Shown: positions 9,201-17,525, counted from the stretch's first letter. The stretch: DNA of 64,000 nucleotides from an uncultured Flavobacteriales bacterium (GCA_913046365.1 CAJWRM010000010.1:1-64000); one strand, 5' to 3'. Notes: a model not told the origin generated them from the sequence alone. A program made the numbers and translations.

Positions 9201-9910
9201 CATTTGTGGATTTTGGCGACAACACTACAGAATCTATCAATGGACTTGCTGCATTCAGTCACATCTATGAGGCGCCTGGCCTTTATGATGTTACCATGAC
9301 GATTACAACTACATCAGGATGTTCATATACTGAGGTGTTCAATCAATTTATTGAAGTTTATAACAACCCTGTAGCTAGTTTTTATGTGAATCCAAACAAT
9401 ATTTCAAGCCTTGAACCAAATACCAATTTCTACAACTCAAGCTCAGCCGATGCTGTTTCATTTTTATGGAACATATATGAGGGCTCTCCTTCAAGTTCAA
9501 CGAGTGAAAATGTTGAAAATATAAGCTATCCGATAGGTGTACCTGGTGACTATCCCGTTAGTTTATTTGTTGCCAACGCAGAAGGTTGTACAGATAGCAT
9601 ACAGGGAACAGTAAGCATAGTAAATGATGTAGTTCTTTATGCGCCAAATACCTTTACGCCTGATGCAGACGAGCATAACCAAACTTGGGAGTTTTATCTT
9701 TCAGGTGTTGACCCATATGATTTTAAGGTTCAGATCTTCAATCGTTGGGGAGAGCTTATATGGGAAAGTAGAGACCTTTCCGCCTCATGGGACGGCACCT
9801 ACAACGGAAAAATTGTAGCTACAGGAATGTATACCTGGTCCATGGACTGTGTCAATCTGTTGGATAACGAGCACATCAATTATTTTGGACACATTAACGT
9901 CCTCAGATAA
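6221..9910 (+). CDS. Giant secreted CUB/PKD/P-domain surface protein with CHU_C (T9SS type B) C-terminus
   Basis: A 1229-residue protein with an N-terminal signal segment ending near IFAQ. Domains seen in order: CUB-like region ~45-165 (YMSVYDGTSTGANSLG, LTLAFTS); PKD domain ~185-265 (YAWDFMDGTSASGQ, VSHTYNAPGLYKVQLFV); proprotein-convertase P-like domain ~315-475 (ICFDLEHSYMGDLVILIECP, GIWTLTVIDNWAADDGTLFSF); further Ig/PKD-like modules; SprB-type repeats (SLNGGSFLP; GGTPTYTYNWQQG, YPVSVTDANDCS); another PKD ~975-1055; and a final CHU_C domain (YAPNTFTPDADEHNQ, VQIFNRWGELIWES, DGTYNGKIVATGMYTW). CHU_C domains are T9SS type B cargo signals, so the product is probably an adhesin or matrix protein on the cell surface. 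No catalytic residues were identified. It is preceded by its own consensus promoter. Confidence 0.88.
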   Translation: MKNIAPRSSTPTIYLKALFFTFFSASIFAQTPIVFSPGASGQTFNTCNGFIIDAGGQGGPGYSNNETSVITLCPDTPGEIISVVFNLFDLDLTDDNPAPNATNVDYMSVYDGTSTGANSLGTYSGDQLQGVVIEATQLNTSGCLTLAFTSNTIGTGMFTASVSCETPCNNPIAGGLIVDGLTADSITVCVGEEVNFQEQGSFAQPGFNLVDYAWDFMDGTSASGQNVSHTYNAPGLYKVQLFVTDDNECGNPNLIDLQVVVATIPDFSAFPQDTSICLGAAVSFSADPEAYQVEWAGFPGSESVDDGCLPDTLLGVSQDIELLQTGFSAGSQITDVSDIQSICFDLEHSYMGDLVILIECPNGQTTILHQQGGGGTQIGIPNPADNVDCTDASTLGEPFTYCFTNEATETWVEWVANSNFGGTIPAGDYEPVEPLSNLVGCPANGIWTLTVIDNWAADDGTLFSFGLNLDPSFYPEEQAFEPQIGNDSDSSFWATPAEGQVGLSPDGNTLDLLPTASGTFNYSYSVIDNFGCENSTSVNLTVEPNPIVFAGNDTTLCNGSILQLQGEISGPGSETGCNYELLLEDTFGDGWNGNTITVTVDGVSTDYTLDFGASETTAIVLQSGSEVNITFNANGSYVSECQYSIIDEDGTVVLTQGPNLTGIITDIIVPDCAPDFVIEWSPVATLNDAGVLNPEITLNGSTLLTLAVYPVGFPLCAATDDIQINLSANPDAGTDGEISFCSAGAPADLFLQLGATADPSGSWFDPGGNPTTMPFDPSTMAFGDYMYIVDASGCLDTAIVTVNLNVSAITSSSSIGASCNGAADGSITLTGDNIDFYSLNGGSFLPTASPIEINGLEAGSYTVVVNSNDGCTDTETIDVSQPDILVISAVAADASCFGLCDGQVQLTATGGTPTYTYNWQQGVIGNQAGSSTTLCAGSYPVSVTDANDCSAETSYIVEEPSDVLVSVGVDVASGCAPHQASFTNTTVSDAVVSTFVDFGDNTTESINGLAAFSHIYEAPGLYDVTMTITTTSGCSYTEVFNQFIEVYNNPVASFYVNPNNISSLEPNTNFYNSSSADAVSFLWNIYEGSPSSSTSENVENISYPIGVPGDYPVSLFVANAEGCTDSIQGTVSIVNDVVLYAPNTFTPDADEHNQTWEFYLSGVDPYDFKVQIFNRWGELIWESRDLSASWDGTYNGKIVATGMYTWSMDCVNLLDNEHINYFGHINVLR

Positions 9911-9914
9911 AATC

Positions 9915-9934
9915 GGCTTGTAATTTATCAAGCT
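9915..9934 (+). terminator. Weak stem-loop after the CHU_C gene
   Basis: GGCTTG at 9915-9920 pairs with CAAGCT at 9929-9934 (one G-T pair) around an 8-nt loop, followed by a T-rich run (aattttaccttttt). It lies 5 nt after the stop codon of the 6221-9910 gene. The stem is short, so this is only a possible intrinsic terminator. Confidence 0.25.
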
Positions 9935-10020
9935 AATTTTACCTTTTTGGGCTTTATGTTCAATAACAATCTTTAAATTTATGTGACTTCGCAGTGAAAA
10001 ACCGTAAAACCAAAATTAAA

Positions 10021-10761
10021 ATGCCTCATCTAAAAATTCTTTTTTTTCTGCTCATTTCATTAAAACTACAAGCGCAGAGCGCTCAAGAAATTATAGAGAG
10101 CGCAGATAGCAAGCTTAGGGGTAAGTCATCATATTCTGAGATGAGCATTACAATCGTTCGTCCCAAGTGGCAAAAAACCATGACCATGAAAAACTGGTCG
10201 CAAGGAAATGATTACGCGGTTTCTTTAGTTACAAGCCCTGCAAAAGAGAAAGGAACGGTCTTTTTAAAGCGTAAAAACGAAGCTTGGAACTACCTACCTT
10301 CTTTGGAACGCACCATAAAGCTGCCTCCTTCTATGATGACCCAAAGCTTTATGGGCACAGACCTTACAAACGATGACTTGGTCAAGCAATCCTCAATGGT
10401 TGTGGACTACACCCACAAAATTTTAGGCAGCCAGCGCATTTTAGGGCTTGACTGTTGGAAACTCCAACTAATGCCAAAAGAAGAAGCGACAGTCGTTTGG
10501 GGAAAGCTTATTATTTGGATCGATAAAAAGGATTTTATGCAGCTCAAAGTAGAATTCTATGACGAAGACGAAGAGCTCGTAAATTTAATGATGGGACATG
10601 ATGTTGCTCTTTTTGACGGTGTTAAACTTCCTGGTAAAATTGAATTTATTCCTCTGGAAGACGAAGGGCATAAAACAATTATAAAATACGATGTGTGGCA
10701 ATTCAATAAGACCATACCAAGTAGCTACTTCACAACACAATACGTTTCAAGACTAAAATAA
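10021..10761 (+). CDS. LolA-like outer-membrane lipoprotein-sorting family protein
   Basis: About 246 residues from ATG 10021; an in-frame GTG at 9994 would add nine basic residues and is less likely. A signal peptide (LKILFFLLISLKLQAQ) is followed by the pattern of the LolA_like family (outer membrane lipoprotein-sorting protein, PF17131 type): AQEIIESADSKLRGKSSYSEM, YAVSLVTSPAKEKGTVFLKR, WNYLPSLERTIKLPPSMM, SFMGTDLTNDDL, and LDCWKLQLMPKEEA. The expected fold is a periplasmic half-barrel that shuttles a hydrophobic ligand. It opens a five-gene run with gaps of 5, 1, 10 and 1 nt, next to two FtsX permeases, an ATPase and a barrel. It probably serves as the periplasmic carrier for that transporter; the cargo is unknown. 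Confidence 0.85.
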   Translation: MPHLKILFFLLISLKLQAQSAQEIIESADSKLRGKSSYSEMSITIVRPKWQKTMTMKNWSQGNDYAVSLVTSPAKEKGTVFLKRKNEAWNYLPSLERTIKLPPSMMTQSFMGTDLTNDDLVKQSSMVVDYTHKILGSQRILGLDCWKLQLMPKEEATVVWGKLIIWIDKKDFMQLKVEFYDEDEELVNLMMGHDVALFDGVKLPGKIEFIPLEDEGHKTIIKYDVWQFNKTIPSSYFTTQYVSRLK

Positions 10762-10766
10762 AAAAG

Positions 10767-11981
10767 ATGTTGATCAAATTGGCTTGGCGGAATATCTGGA
10801 GAAACAAAAAAAGAAGCCTGATTACCATAACAGCTATTTTAATTGCTGTATTCCTAGCGATAATAATGAGGTCTATGCAGCTTGGAATGTACGATAATAT
10901 GATTCAGAATGTTGTTGGCTCCTATTCGGGTCATGTACAAATTCATAACGAGGGCTATTGGGACGAGCAAACCATTGATAATACCTTTACAGATAATGAT
11001 TCATTGAATCAATCCATTGAGCACCGAAAGGACGTTTCCGTCGTTACAAAAAGGGTTCAAAGTGGATGCCTTTCCTCCTTCAATGACCAATCAAAATTTG
11101 TCTTTGTAACAGGGATTGAGCTTGAGAAAGAACAGCGCATGACCGATTGGAATAAAAGACTCCTAGAGGGAGAGCTTCTAAAGGAAGAAAACAATGCAAT
11201 CAACATCGGAAAAGGCATCGCTAAATACTACAACCTCAAAGTTGGAGATACAATGGTTTTTATTGGCCAAGGTTATCACGGAATGCAAGCTGTTGGAGCT
11301 TTTCCGGTAGGTGGTATTTTGGATATGAAAAACCCAAACCTGAACAGCGTGAGTGTTTTTATGCCTTTAAGCACCGCACAGGAGTTTCTTTCCGCTAAAG
11401 GCATGCTCAGTCAGCTCATTATTAGCAAAGCAGCCTACGGAGATGAAGACGCGCTATCTAATTCACTTAAAGAAAGGTTGGGAGAAACCTACGAGGTTAT
11501 GACCTGGCGCGAAATGATGCCAGAACTAGAGCAAATTATTCAGGCCGATAGCGCAGGTGGTTTGGTGATGATTTTTATCCTTTATATGATCATCACCTTT
11601 GGGATATTTGGAACTGTACTCATGATGACACAAGAGAGGAAGTATGAGTTTGGTGTTGTCGTTTCTATTGGAATGAAAAAGTTAAAGCTCATGATTACGA
11701 TGGTATACGAAACTCTTTTCTTGACGAGCATTGGCGTCTTAGCTGGTATTCTATGTTCAAGACCTATTGTTCTATACTATCACAACAATCCCTTCAGGTT
11801 CCCTGAAGAGCAGGTCAAGATGATCGAAAATCAAGGCTTCGAAGCAATTATCCCGTTTATGAGCACTTATGACATACCCATAACTCACGGTCTGACCATT
11901 TTCTTTATTTCTCTGCTCATCTGCATCTACCCCATTATAACAATTTATAAATTGAACCCCATTAAAGCCATGAAAAGGTAG
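10767..11981 (+). CDS. ABC transporter permease, FtsX/LolC-LolE type (first of two)
   Basis: A 404-residue inner-membrane protein. The start MLIKLAWRNIWRNKKRSLIT is the classic MacB/LolC/FtsX N-terminus, with a first TM at ~18-38. A large periplasmic domain follows (~40-260), then three C-terminal TMs near 263-286, 308-332 and 375-395, with VLMMTQERKYEFGVVVSIGMKKLKL between them (the ERKREFGxLxAxGxxxxxI FtsX motif). It is homologous to the next gene, so the two probably form a heterodimer driven by the ATPase at 13214. Such transporters extract lipoproteins or lipids from the inner membrane, or work as mechanotransmitters. It starts 5 nt after the LolA-like gene and ends 1 nt before the next permease. 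Confidence 0.9.
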   Translation: MLIKLAWRNIWRNKKRSLITITAILIAVFLAIIMRSMQLGMYDNMIQNVVGSYSGHVQIHNEGYWDEQTIDNTFTDNDSLNQSIEHRKDVSVVTKRVQSGCLSSFNDQSKFVFVTGIELEKEQRMTDWNKRLLEGELLKEENNAINIGKGIAKYYNLKVGDTMVFIGQGYHGMQAVGAFPVGGILDMKNPNLNSVSVFMPLSTAQEFLSAKGMLSQLIISKAAYGDEDALSNSLKERLGETYEVMTWREMMPELEQIIQADSAGGLVMIFILYMIITFGIFGTVLMMTQERKYEFGVVVSIGMKKLKLMITMVYETLFLTSIGVLAGILCSRPIVLYYHNNPFRFPEEQVKMIENQGFEAIIPFMSTYDIPITHGLTIFFISLLICIYPIITIYKLNPIKAMKR

Positions 11982-11982
11982 C

Positions 11983-13203
11983 ATGAAAACCGTCATTAAA
12001 ATAGCCTGGAGAAACGTTTGGAGGAATAAACTGAGAAGCCTCACTGTAATCATATCTATGGTCCTTGGACTCTGGGCTGGTCTATTTTCCGTAGCCATGA
12101 TCTTGGGTCTGAATGAACAGCGAATGAACAGTGCGGTAGACTCTTATTTGTCGCACGTTCAGGTTCACCATCCTTCCTTCGCAGAAAATCTAGACTTGGC
12201 ACATACGGTATCGACCTATGACTCCTTAATTAGCTATTTAAAAAAAGACAAGCGGGTCAAATGCTTTAGTTCAAGAACCATTATTTCTGCCATGGCCTCA
12301 ACCGCCCATGGCGCAGCAGGTGTCCGCCTTATTGGTATAGAACCACTGCAAGAAAAACAAGTGTCCAATGTCAGCCAGGGAATGTTCAAAGGAAGTTACT
12401 TCAAGGGTGTAAAAAGTAAGCCGGCGATTATTGGAAAGAAATTGGCAGAAGAGCTACAGCTCGATATAAAAAAGAAAATATACCTGTCTTTTATTGATAA
12501 AAATGGAGATCAGCAACGCATAAAGCTTAAAGTCGCAGGTATTTTCAAAACCGCAAGCACCTTGTTTGATGGCTCAAATATTTATATGAAAAAAGAGGAT
12601 CTTCAAAAAGTTCTAGGCGACCAACGAGCTGTTCATGAGATCGGAATTATTTGCAATGAATTTGAAGACGCAAAAAAAGTAGCAGAAGCAATAAATAAGT
12701 TCTCAGTAAAAAACAAGGCGGAAACCTGGGGGGAAATAGCACCCGAATTGGGGTATGCTCAGGAAATGATGTCTGGTATTATTTACATCTTCATGAGTAT
12801 TATTTTAGTGGCGCTTTCATTTGGTATTATCAATACAATGCTAATGGCGGTGCTCGAAAGAAAGAGAGAGTTGGGCATGCTAATGTCTGTTGGCATGAAC
12901 AAAAGAAAGGTCTTTTCAATGGTTATTTTTGAAACCCTTTTTATTTCATGTGTGGCCGCGCCAACGGGTATCTTGATTTCTTATTTAATGATCAGCTATT
13001 TCGGCACACATGGTATAGACCTTTCTGCTGTTGGAGAAGGGTTAGAGGAATTAGGTATAGGAACGAAGGTTTATACACAACTTGCCACAGAGCATTATTT
13101 GAATATTAGCTTACTGACTTTTTTCTTGACCTTTTTATCCTCAATCATTCCCGCTAGACGAGCCCTAAAACTAGACCCTGCGGAAGCTGTAAGAGCGCTT
13201 TAA
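11983..13203 (+). CDS. ABC transporter permease, FtsX/LolC-LolE type (second of two)
   Basis: A 406-residue protein with the same architecture as its upstream neighbour: N-terminal IAWRNVWRNKLRSLTVI leading into TM1, a periplasmic MacB_PCD-like domain to ~260, and three C-terminal TMs. The FtsX motif LMAVLERKRELGMLMSVGMN is a near-consensus match and better conserved than in the first permease. It ends IIPARRALKLDPAEAVRAL, the typical C-terminus of this family. Divergence from the partner points to an asymmetric LolC/LolE-like pair rather than a recent duplication. Translation is probably coupled, as the start lies 1 nt past the previous stop. Confidence 0.9.
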   Translation: MKTVIKIAWRNVWRNKLRSLTVIISMVLGLWAGLFSVAMILGLNEQRMNSAVDSYLSHVQVHHPSFAENLDLAHTVSTYDSLISYLKKDKRVKCFSSRTIISAMASTAHGAAGVRLIGIEPLQEKQVSNVSQGMFKGSYFKGVKSKPAIIGKKLAEELQLDIKKKIYLSFIDKNGDQQRIKLKVAGIFKTASTLFDGSNIYMKKEDLQKVLGDQRAVHEIGIICNEFEDAKKVAEAINKFSVKNKAETWGEIAPELGYAQEMMSGIIYIFMSIILVALSFGIINTMLMAVLERKRELGMLMSVGMNKRKVFSMVIFETLFISCVAAPTGILISYLMISYFGTHGIDLSAVGEGLEELGIGTKVYTQLATEHYLNISLLTFFLTFLSSIIPARRALKLDPAEAVRAL

Positions 13204-13213
13204 TTTTTGAAAT

Positions 13214-13900
13214 ATGAACGTAATTGAAACAAATAATTTAGTTAAAACATACCACCAAGGAGAGCTTGAAGTACACGCTTTAAATGATGTCTCTATTCAT
13301 TTTAAGCAAGGTGAGTTTACTGCTATTGTTGGGCCATCGGGCTCTGGTAAAACCACGTTTTTAAATGCAATCGGAGGGCTAGATACACCAACAACAGGAA
13401 CTGTGGTGATTAATGAAACCGACATTACTCAGCTCAAATCCAATCAGCTGATTGACTTCCGACTAAAAAATATTGGCTTCGTTTTTCAGGCTTATAATTT
13501 GATCCCCGTATTAACCGCTAAGGAAAATGTAGAGTTCATTATGCTAATGCAAGGCACATCCTCGAACAAAAGAGGCGCCCGTGCAAAAGAGCTTCTAGAG
13601 GCGGTAGGCCTGAGTGAACAAATCAATAGAAGGCCTGGACAGCTGTCAGGGGGTCAGCAGCAAAGAGTAGCTGTAGCTCGTGCGCTCGCCTCTAAACCTC
13701 AATTTGTATTAGCAGACGAACCAACCGCAAATTTAGACTCAACATCAACAACAAACCTCCTTGACATCATGCACCGCTTGAACAAGGAGGAGAATATGAC
13801 CTTTATTTTTTCAACGCACGACCAGAGAGTAATTGATCGTGCAAAGAGAGTCATCACGCTAGAGGACGGAAAAGTTCTTTCTGACCATACTAACACCTAA
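13214..13900 (+). CDS. ABC transporter ATPase, LolD/MacB type
   Basis: A 228-residue nucleotide-binding subunit with all key motifs: Walker A GPSGSGKT (40-47), Q-loop region VFQAYNLIPVLTAKENV, signature LSGGQQQRVAVARALA, Walker B FVLADEPTANLD, and H-loop FSTHDQ. The Q-loop sequence and length are typical of the LolD/MacB/FtsE branch that pairs with FtsX-type permeases. It lies 10 nt after the second permease and 1 nt before the barrel gene, and completes the export complex encoded at 10021-15077. Confidence 0.93.
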   Translation: MNVIETNNLVKTYHQGELEVHALNDVSIHFKQGEFTAIVGPSGSGKTTFLNAIGGLDTPTTGTVVINETDITQLKSNQLIDFRLKNIGFVFQAYNLIPVLTAKENVEFIMLMQGTSSNKRGARAKELLEAVGLSEQINRRPGQLSGGQQQRVAVARALASKPQFVLADEPTANLDSTSTTNLLDIMHRLNKEENMTFIFSTHDQRVIDRAKRVITLEDGKVLSDHTNT

Positions 13901-13901
13901 A

Positions 13902-15077
13902 ATGCGCACAACATACTTCATTGCTTCGATTTTATTTATGCATTTTGGCCTTTTAGGTCAAGAAAAAGAGCATTCATGGTGGAAAGATCGGGTGCAGATT
14001 TCTGGATTTGTCAAATACATGAACACGGCATCTATTGCCAACCTTGATTCAATGATTACCGACAACCTGATTCACAATCGTCTAAGACTAAAGGTGAATA
14101 TCACGAATAAACTGACAAGTGTTGTTGAAATGAGAAACCGCATATTTTATGGCGAAGCCACCTCATTAAACCCTCATTTAGGTGGCTTATTAAATGATGA
14201 CTACGGGCTAATTGACTTGTCATTTGTACCTGTAGACAAACAGGCCTTTGTAATGCACTCTATTCTCGATAGGGCCTACCTAAAATATAGCGCTCAGAAA
14301 TGGGAGCTTCGCGTGGGGAGACAGCGCATCAATTGGGGCGTAAACTTAGCCTGGAACCCTAATGATCTTTTCAACGCCTACAGCCTAATTGACTTTGACT
14401 ATCAGGAGCGGCCGGGAGCCGATGCCGTCCGATTTCAATATTTTACGGGAGGTCTTTCAAGCGTGGAATTTGCAGCACAACCGGGTAGCTCTTTAGACAG
14501 CTCGGTTATTGCAGCTATGTGGAAGTTCAATAAGTGGAAATATGACTTTCAGCTAATCGCCGCGAACTACCTCAAGGACATTACCATAGGTGCTGCTTGG
14601 GCAGGAAACATTAAATCCGCAGGCTTTAAAACTGAGCTATCATATTTCCACCCAAAAAGCAATTTCGCAGATACTTCAGGAGCATTAAGCTTGTCAACTA
14701 GTCTTGATTATTCTTTTAAAAATGGGCTATACTTAAACGGATCTCTACTCTTGAATACAAGTGGAGTTAGTGAACCGCTCAATGCGTCTTCTTTGTTTCA
14801 GACCTTCATAGGAGATATAACTGCTAAATCTTTAATGCCGTCAAAGCTGACCTATTTCGGTCAAATCAGCGGGGCTTTTAATCCGAAGCTGAGCGCATCC
14901 ATGTCCCTATTTTATATGCAGGGCATCAATATGCTACTTTGCATGCCATCAATCGTTTATGGAATAGAAGAGAATTGGGAATTAATGCTGACGGCACAAG
15001 CAGCTTTTGGTTCGCTCAGCAACACCTTTAAAAGTATGGGCAGTGGAGTATACTTGCGGCTCATGTATAGCTTTTAA
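13902..15077 (+). CDS. Putative outer-membrane beta-barrel protein of the Lol-like ABC operon
   Basis: A 391-residue protein with a signal peptide (cleavage near FGLLGQ). The mature sequence has alternating amphipathic strands and ends in an aromatic residue (LRLMYSF), as outer-membrane barrels do. The segment YLKYSAQKWELRVGRQRINWG, followed by WNPNDLFNAYSLIDFDYQERPGAD, resembles porin-like/DUF1302- or alginate-export-type barrels. It is the last gene of the operon, 1 nt after the ATPase and followed by a stem-loop, so it may be the outer-membrane exit or acceptor for the cargo. I cannot place it in a named family with certainty. Confidence 0.7.
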   Translation: MRTTYFIASILFMHFGLLGQEKEHSWWKDRVQISGFVKYMNTASIANLDSMITDNLIHNRLRLKVNITNKLTSVVEMRNRIFYGEATSLNPHLGGLLNDDYGLIDLSFVPVDKQAFVMHSILDRAYLKYSAQKWELRVGRQRINWGVNLAWNPNDLFNAYSLIDFDYQERPGADAVRFQYFTGGLSSVEFAAQPGSSLDSSVIAAMWKFNKWKYDFQLIAANYLKDITIGAAWAGNIKSAGFKTELSYFHPKSNFADTSGALSLSTSLDYSFKNGLYLNGSLLLNTSGVSEPLNASSLFQTFIGDITAKSLMPSKLTYFGQISGAFNPKLSASMSLFYMQGINMLLCMPSIVYGIEENWELMLTAQAAFGSLSNTFKSMGSGVYLRLMYSF

Positions 15078-15119
15078 TTGTTTGTCAATGTTTAGGTTTA
15101 AGATGCAACCAAACATGAA

Positions 15120-15156
15120 TAAAATGACTATGTCCTTTAAAAATCTAGTCATTTTA
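15120..15156 (+). terminator. Perfect 11-bp stem-loop after the Lol-like operon
   Basis: TAAAATGACTA at 15120-15130 is the exact reverse complement of TAGTCATTTTA at 15146-15156, with a 15-nt loop. It lies 43 nt after the operon's last stop codon and upstream of the esterase. The right arm ends in TTTTA but no long U-tract follows, so it may be a transcript 3'-end stabiliser rather than a strong terminator. Confidence 0.45.
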
Positions 15157-15233
15157 ATGGAGTTGATTTAAGCACTAGGCAGGTTATATATGAATAAAAC
15201 CTTAATTTAAACTTTTAAAAAACGCATAAAAAC

Positions 15234-16385
15234 ATGAAAAAATCATTTGTCATTTTGGCGCTCGCTTTTATCGGCGCACAAACAATCAAAGCACAAACGC
15301 TCTTAAACCAAAATTTAATGCATGACGGAAATAATAGAGAGTACGCCTTATATATTCCTTCAAGCTATGACGGAAGCCAAGAGGTTCCTCTGCTGTTTAA
15401 TTTCCATGGAGGCGGAGGTAATATAGCTGAACACATATCAAGCGCAGACATGAGGCCCATTGCCGATACGGCTAACTTTATTTTAGTATACCCTCAAGCG
15501 GTTCCAGACCCTGGAAACGGAGGGTCTACAAGCTGGATGCACAAGGCGCCAACAACTTTTGATGACGTCCCTTTTGTTGAGGCAATGATCGATGCTATAG
15601 CGGCAGAATATATGATTGATAACAGTAGAGTTTATGTATGTGGTTATTCTTTAGGAGGGGAATTTACATACGAACTAGCGTGTAGCTTAAATAATCGAAT
15701 TGCTGCTGCCGGCGCCGTGGCAAGAACGATGCAGGGAGAAACTTTTAACAACTGTGCTCCTCAACACCCGACTGGAGTACTTACGATTCTTGGTACTGCA
15801 GATTTTATATCAGATTACAATGGAATAACTTTCGGTGGTGTTCAGTATTACATGTCGGCAGCTGAAACGCATGAATATTGGGTAACAGCCAACAACTGTA
15901 ATGCCAATCCAACCATGTCCACCGTTCCAAATACCAATACCTCTGATGGAAGCACTGTTGAACGATATACCTGGACAGACGCCTCAGGGTGTACATATGT
16001 AGAGCACCTAAAAGTAATTAATGGGGGCCATGATTGGCCCGGTGTTTTTGGAAACATGGACATTGATGCGAGCCAAGAAATTTGGAACTTTGTTTCAGGG
16101 TATGACCTTTCAGGCCTTATTGGGTGTGCTACAAATTCAATAGACAATACAGCAGCCCTTGAAGATGAGGTGCGTGTTTTTCCAAACCCTTTTGAGGACC
16201 AACTAATTATAGAATCATCCTTTCAAGGAGCGCAAAATTACGCACTCTACTCCATTCTTGGAGAACATGTTTTGAGTGGGTCGGTTCAGTCTGGAAGCAC
16301 AAATATCAATCTCACAAGTATACCAGACGGATTATATATTTTAAAAGTGAGGGACCGATCCTTGAAAGTGGTGAAAAGAAAATAA
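15234..16385 (+). CDS. Secreted PHB-depolymerase/LpqC-type esterase with T9SS C-terminal domain
   Basis: A complete 383-residue paralogue of the partial gene at 2-769. Signal peptide to ~20 (TIKAQ). Hydrolase domain ~30-280: oxyanion motif FHGGGG (57-62), nucleophile elbow GYSLGG with Ser139, GTADFISDYNG with candidate Asp190, and GGHDWPG with His265. The T9SS type A tail is ~310-383 (VFPNPFEDQLIIESS, YILKVRDRSLKVVKRK). Relatives include polyhydroxyalkanoate depolymerases and carbohydrate esterases of the CE1/LpqC group; PlmRPIADxxxFILVYPQ-like segments fit these. Substrate unknown. An aminotransferase gene follows after 7 nt, perhaps by chance rather than shared function. Confidence 0.9.
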   Translation: MKKSFVILALAFIGAQTIKAQTLLNQNLMHDGNNREYALYIPSSYDGSQEVPLLFNFHGGGGNIAEHISSADMRPIADTANFILVYPQAVPDPGNGGSTSWMHKAPTTFDDVPFVEAMIDAIAAEYMIDNSRVYVCGYSLGGEFTYELACSLNNRIAAAGAVARTMQGETFNNCAPQHPTGVLTILGTADFISDYNGITFGGVQYYMSAAETHEYWVTANNCNANPTMSTVPNTNTSDGSTVERYTWTDASGCTYVEHLKVINGGHDWPGVFGNMDIDASQEIWNFVSGYDLSGLIGCATNSIDNTAALEDEVRVFPNPFEDQLIIESSFQGAQNYALYSILGEHVLSGSVQSGSTNINLTSIPDGLYILKVRDRSLKVVKRK

Positions 16386-16392
16386 GAAGACC

Positions 16393-17514
16393 ATGCAGCT
16401 AAAAGATTTTGCCATAGAGCGTTACTTCGCTAAATATGAATTTAACGCAAAATACATGCTATCGAGCTCCGATTGTGATGGCTTTTCTATGGCAGAAGTC
16501 TTAGGCCTTGCTTCAGAAGCAGAAAAAAATGATTGGCTTAATTTAAAGCTAGGATATACTGAAACAAGGGGTAGCATCCCGTTAAGAAAAGCCATTCAGA
16601 AGCATTATCAAAACATTGAACTTGATGAGATTCTCGTGACCTCTCCAGGAGAAGCCAACTTCGTCTTAATGAATGTTTTGTTGTCTAAAGGAGACGAGGT
16701 AGTCTGCATGGCGCCGATGTACCAATCGCTATACCAAATTGCAAAAGATATAGGATGTACATTAAAGCTCTGGGAGCCGAGAGAATCAAATGGTGCTTGG
16801 GCTTATTCTATGGCTGACGTTGAAAATTTAATCTCCAAAAACACCCAACTGGTCGTTGTTAATTTCCCACACAACCCAACTGGATTTAGCCCAAACCTAG
16901 AGGAGTACAAGATGCTTATTGACATTTGCCGCAATAACGACGTATATGTGTTTAGTGATGAAATGTATCGCTTTCTAGATCATACACCGGGGCCCAGTCT
17001 TCCGTCAATGTCTGACCTGTATGAAAAAAGCATTAGCCTTTGGGGAACATCAAAAACATTCGGCTTAGCAGGTTTGCGCATCGGTTGGCTGACCAGCAAA
17101 GACAAAACGGTCTTACAAAGAGTTGAAAACTTCAAAGACTACCTATCCATCTGCAGCAGCGCCCCAAGCGAAATATTGGCGACAATTGCGTTGAACAATT
17201 TAGATTACTTTTTAAAAAGAAACTTAAATAAAATCCAACAAAACATAGTTCTGTTTTCAAAATTCCAAAGTAAGTTCACTAATCTATTAGACTTCGCTCC
17301 TCCCTCGACAAGCTCGACCGCTTTTATAAAACTGCACTTAAATGGGTCCGCTGAAGATTTTGCACAGAAACTGGTTGAAGAAAAAGGAATCATGATCCTT
17401 CCCTCTGAGGCATTCGAGTACGGAAATACGCATGCGCGAATTGGATTTGGAAGAGAAAATTTTCCAGAAGTTCTTGCGGTTTTGGAAGACTTCCTTAACG
17501 ACAATAGTTATTAG
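16393..17514 (+). CDS. PLP-dependent aminotransferase, class I/II (fold type I)
   Basis: A 373-residue cytoplasmic enzyme. PLP-fold landmarks: GYTETRGSIPLRKAI (54-68), NFPHNPTG (157-164), SDEMYRFLDH with Asp189, the Schiff-base lysine in WGTSKTFGLAGLRIGW (Lys221), and Arg229 after it. The C-terminal domain ends ARIGFGRENFPEVLAVLEDFL, where the conserved substrate-carboxylate Arg is expected. It is somewhat shorter than classical aspartate aminotransferases (~395) and resembles the valine-pyruvate/MalY-like side group found in many genomes without assigned substrate. It starts 7 nt after the esterase, so the two may share a transcript. Confidence 0.88.
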   Translation: MQLKDFAIERYFAKYEFNAKYMLSSSDCDGFSMAEVLGLASEAEKNDWLNLKLGYTETRGSIPLRKAIQKHYQNIELDEILVTSPGEANFVLMNVLLSKGDEVVCMAPMYQSLYQIAKDIGCTLKLWEPRESNGAWAYSMADVENLISKNTQLVVVNFPHNPTGFSPNLEEYKMLIDICRNNDVYVFSDEMYRFLDHTPGPSLPSMSDLYEKSISLWGTSKTFGLAGLRIGWLTSKDKTVLQRVENFKDYLSICSSAPSEILATIALNNLDYFLKRNLNKIQQNIVLFSKFQSKFTNLLDFAPPSTSSTAFIKLHLNGSAEDFAQKLVEEKGIMILPSEAFEYGNTHARIGFGRENFPEVLAVLEDFLNDNSY

Positions 17515-17525
17515 TGAATAAACAC

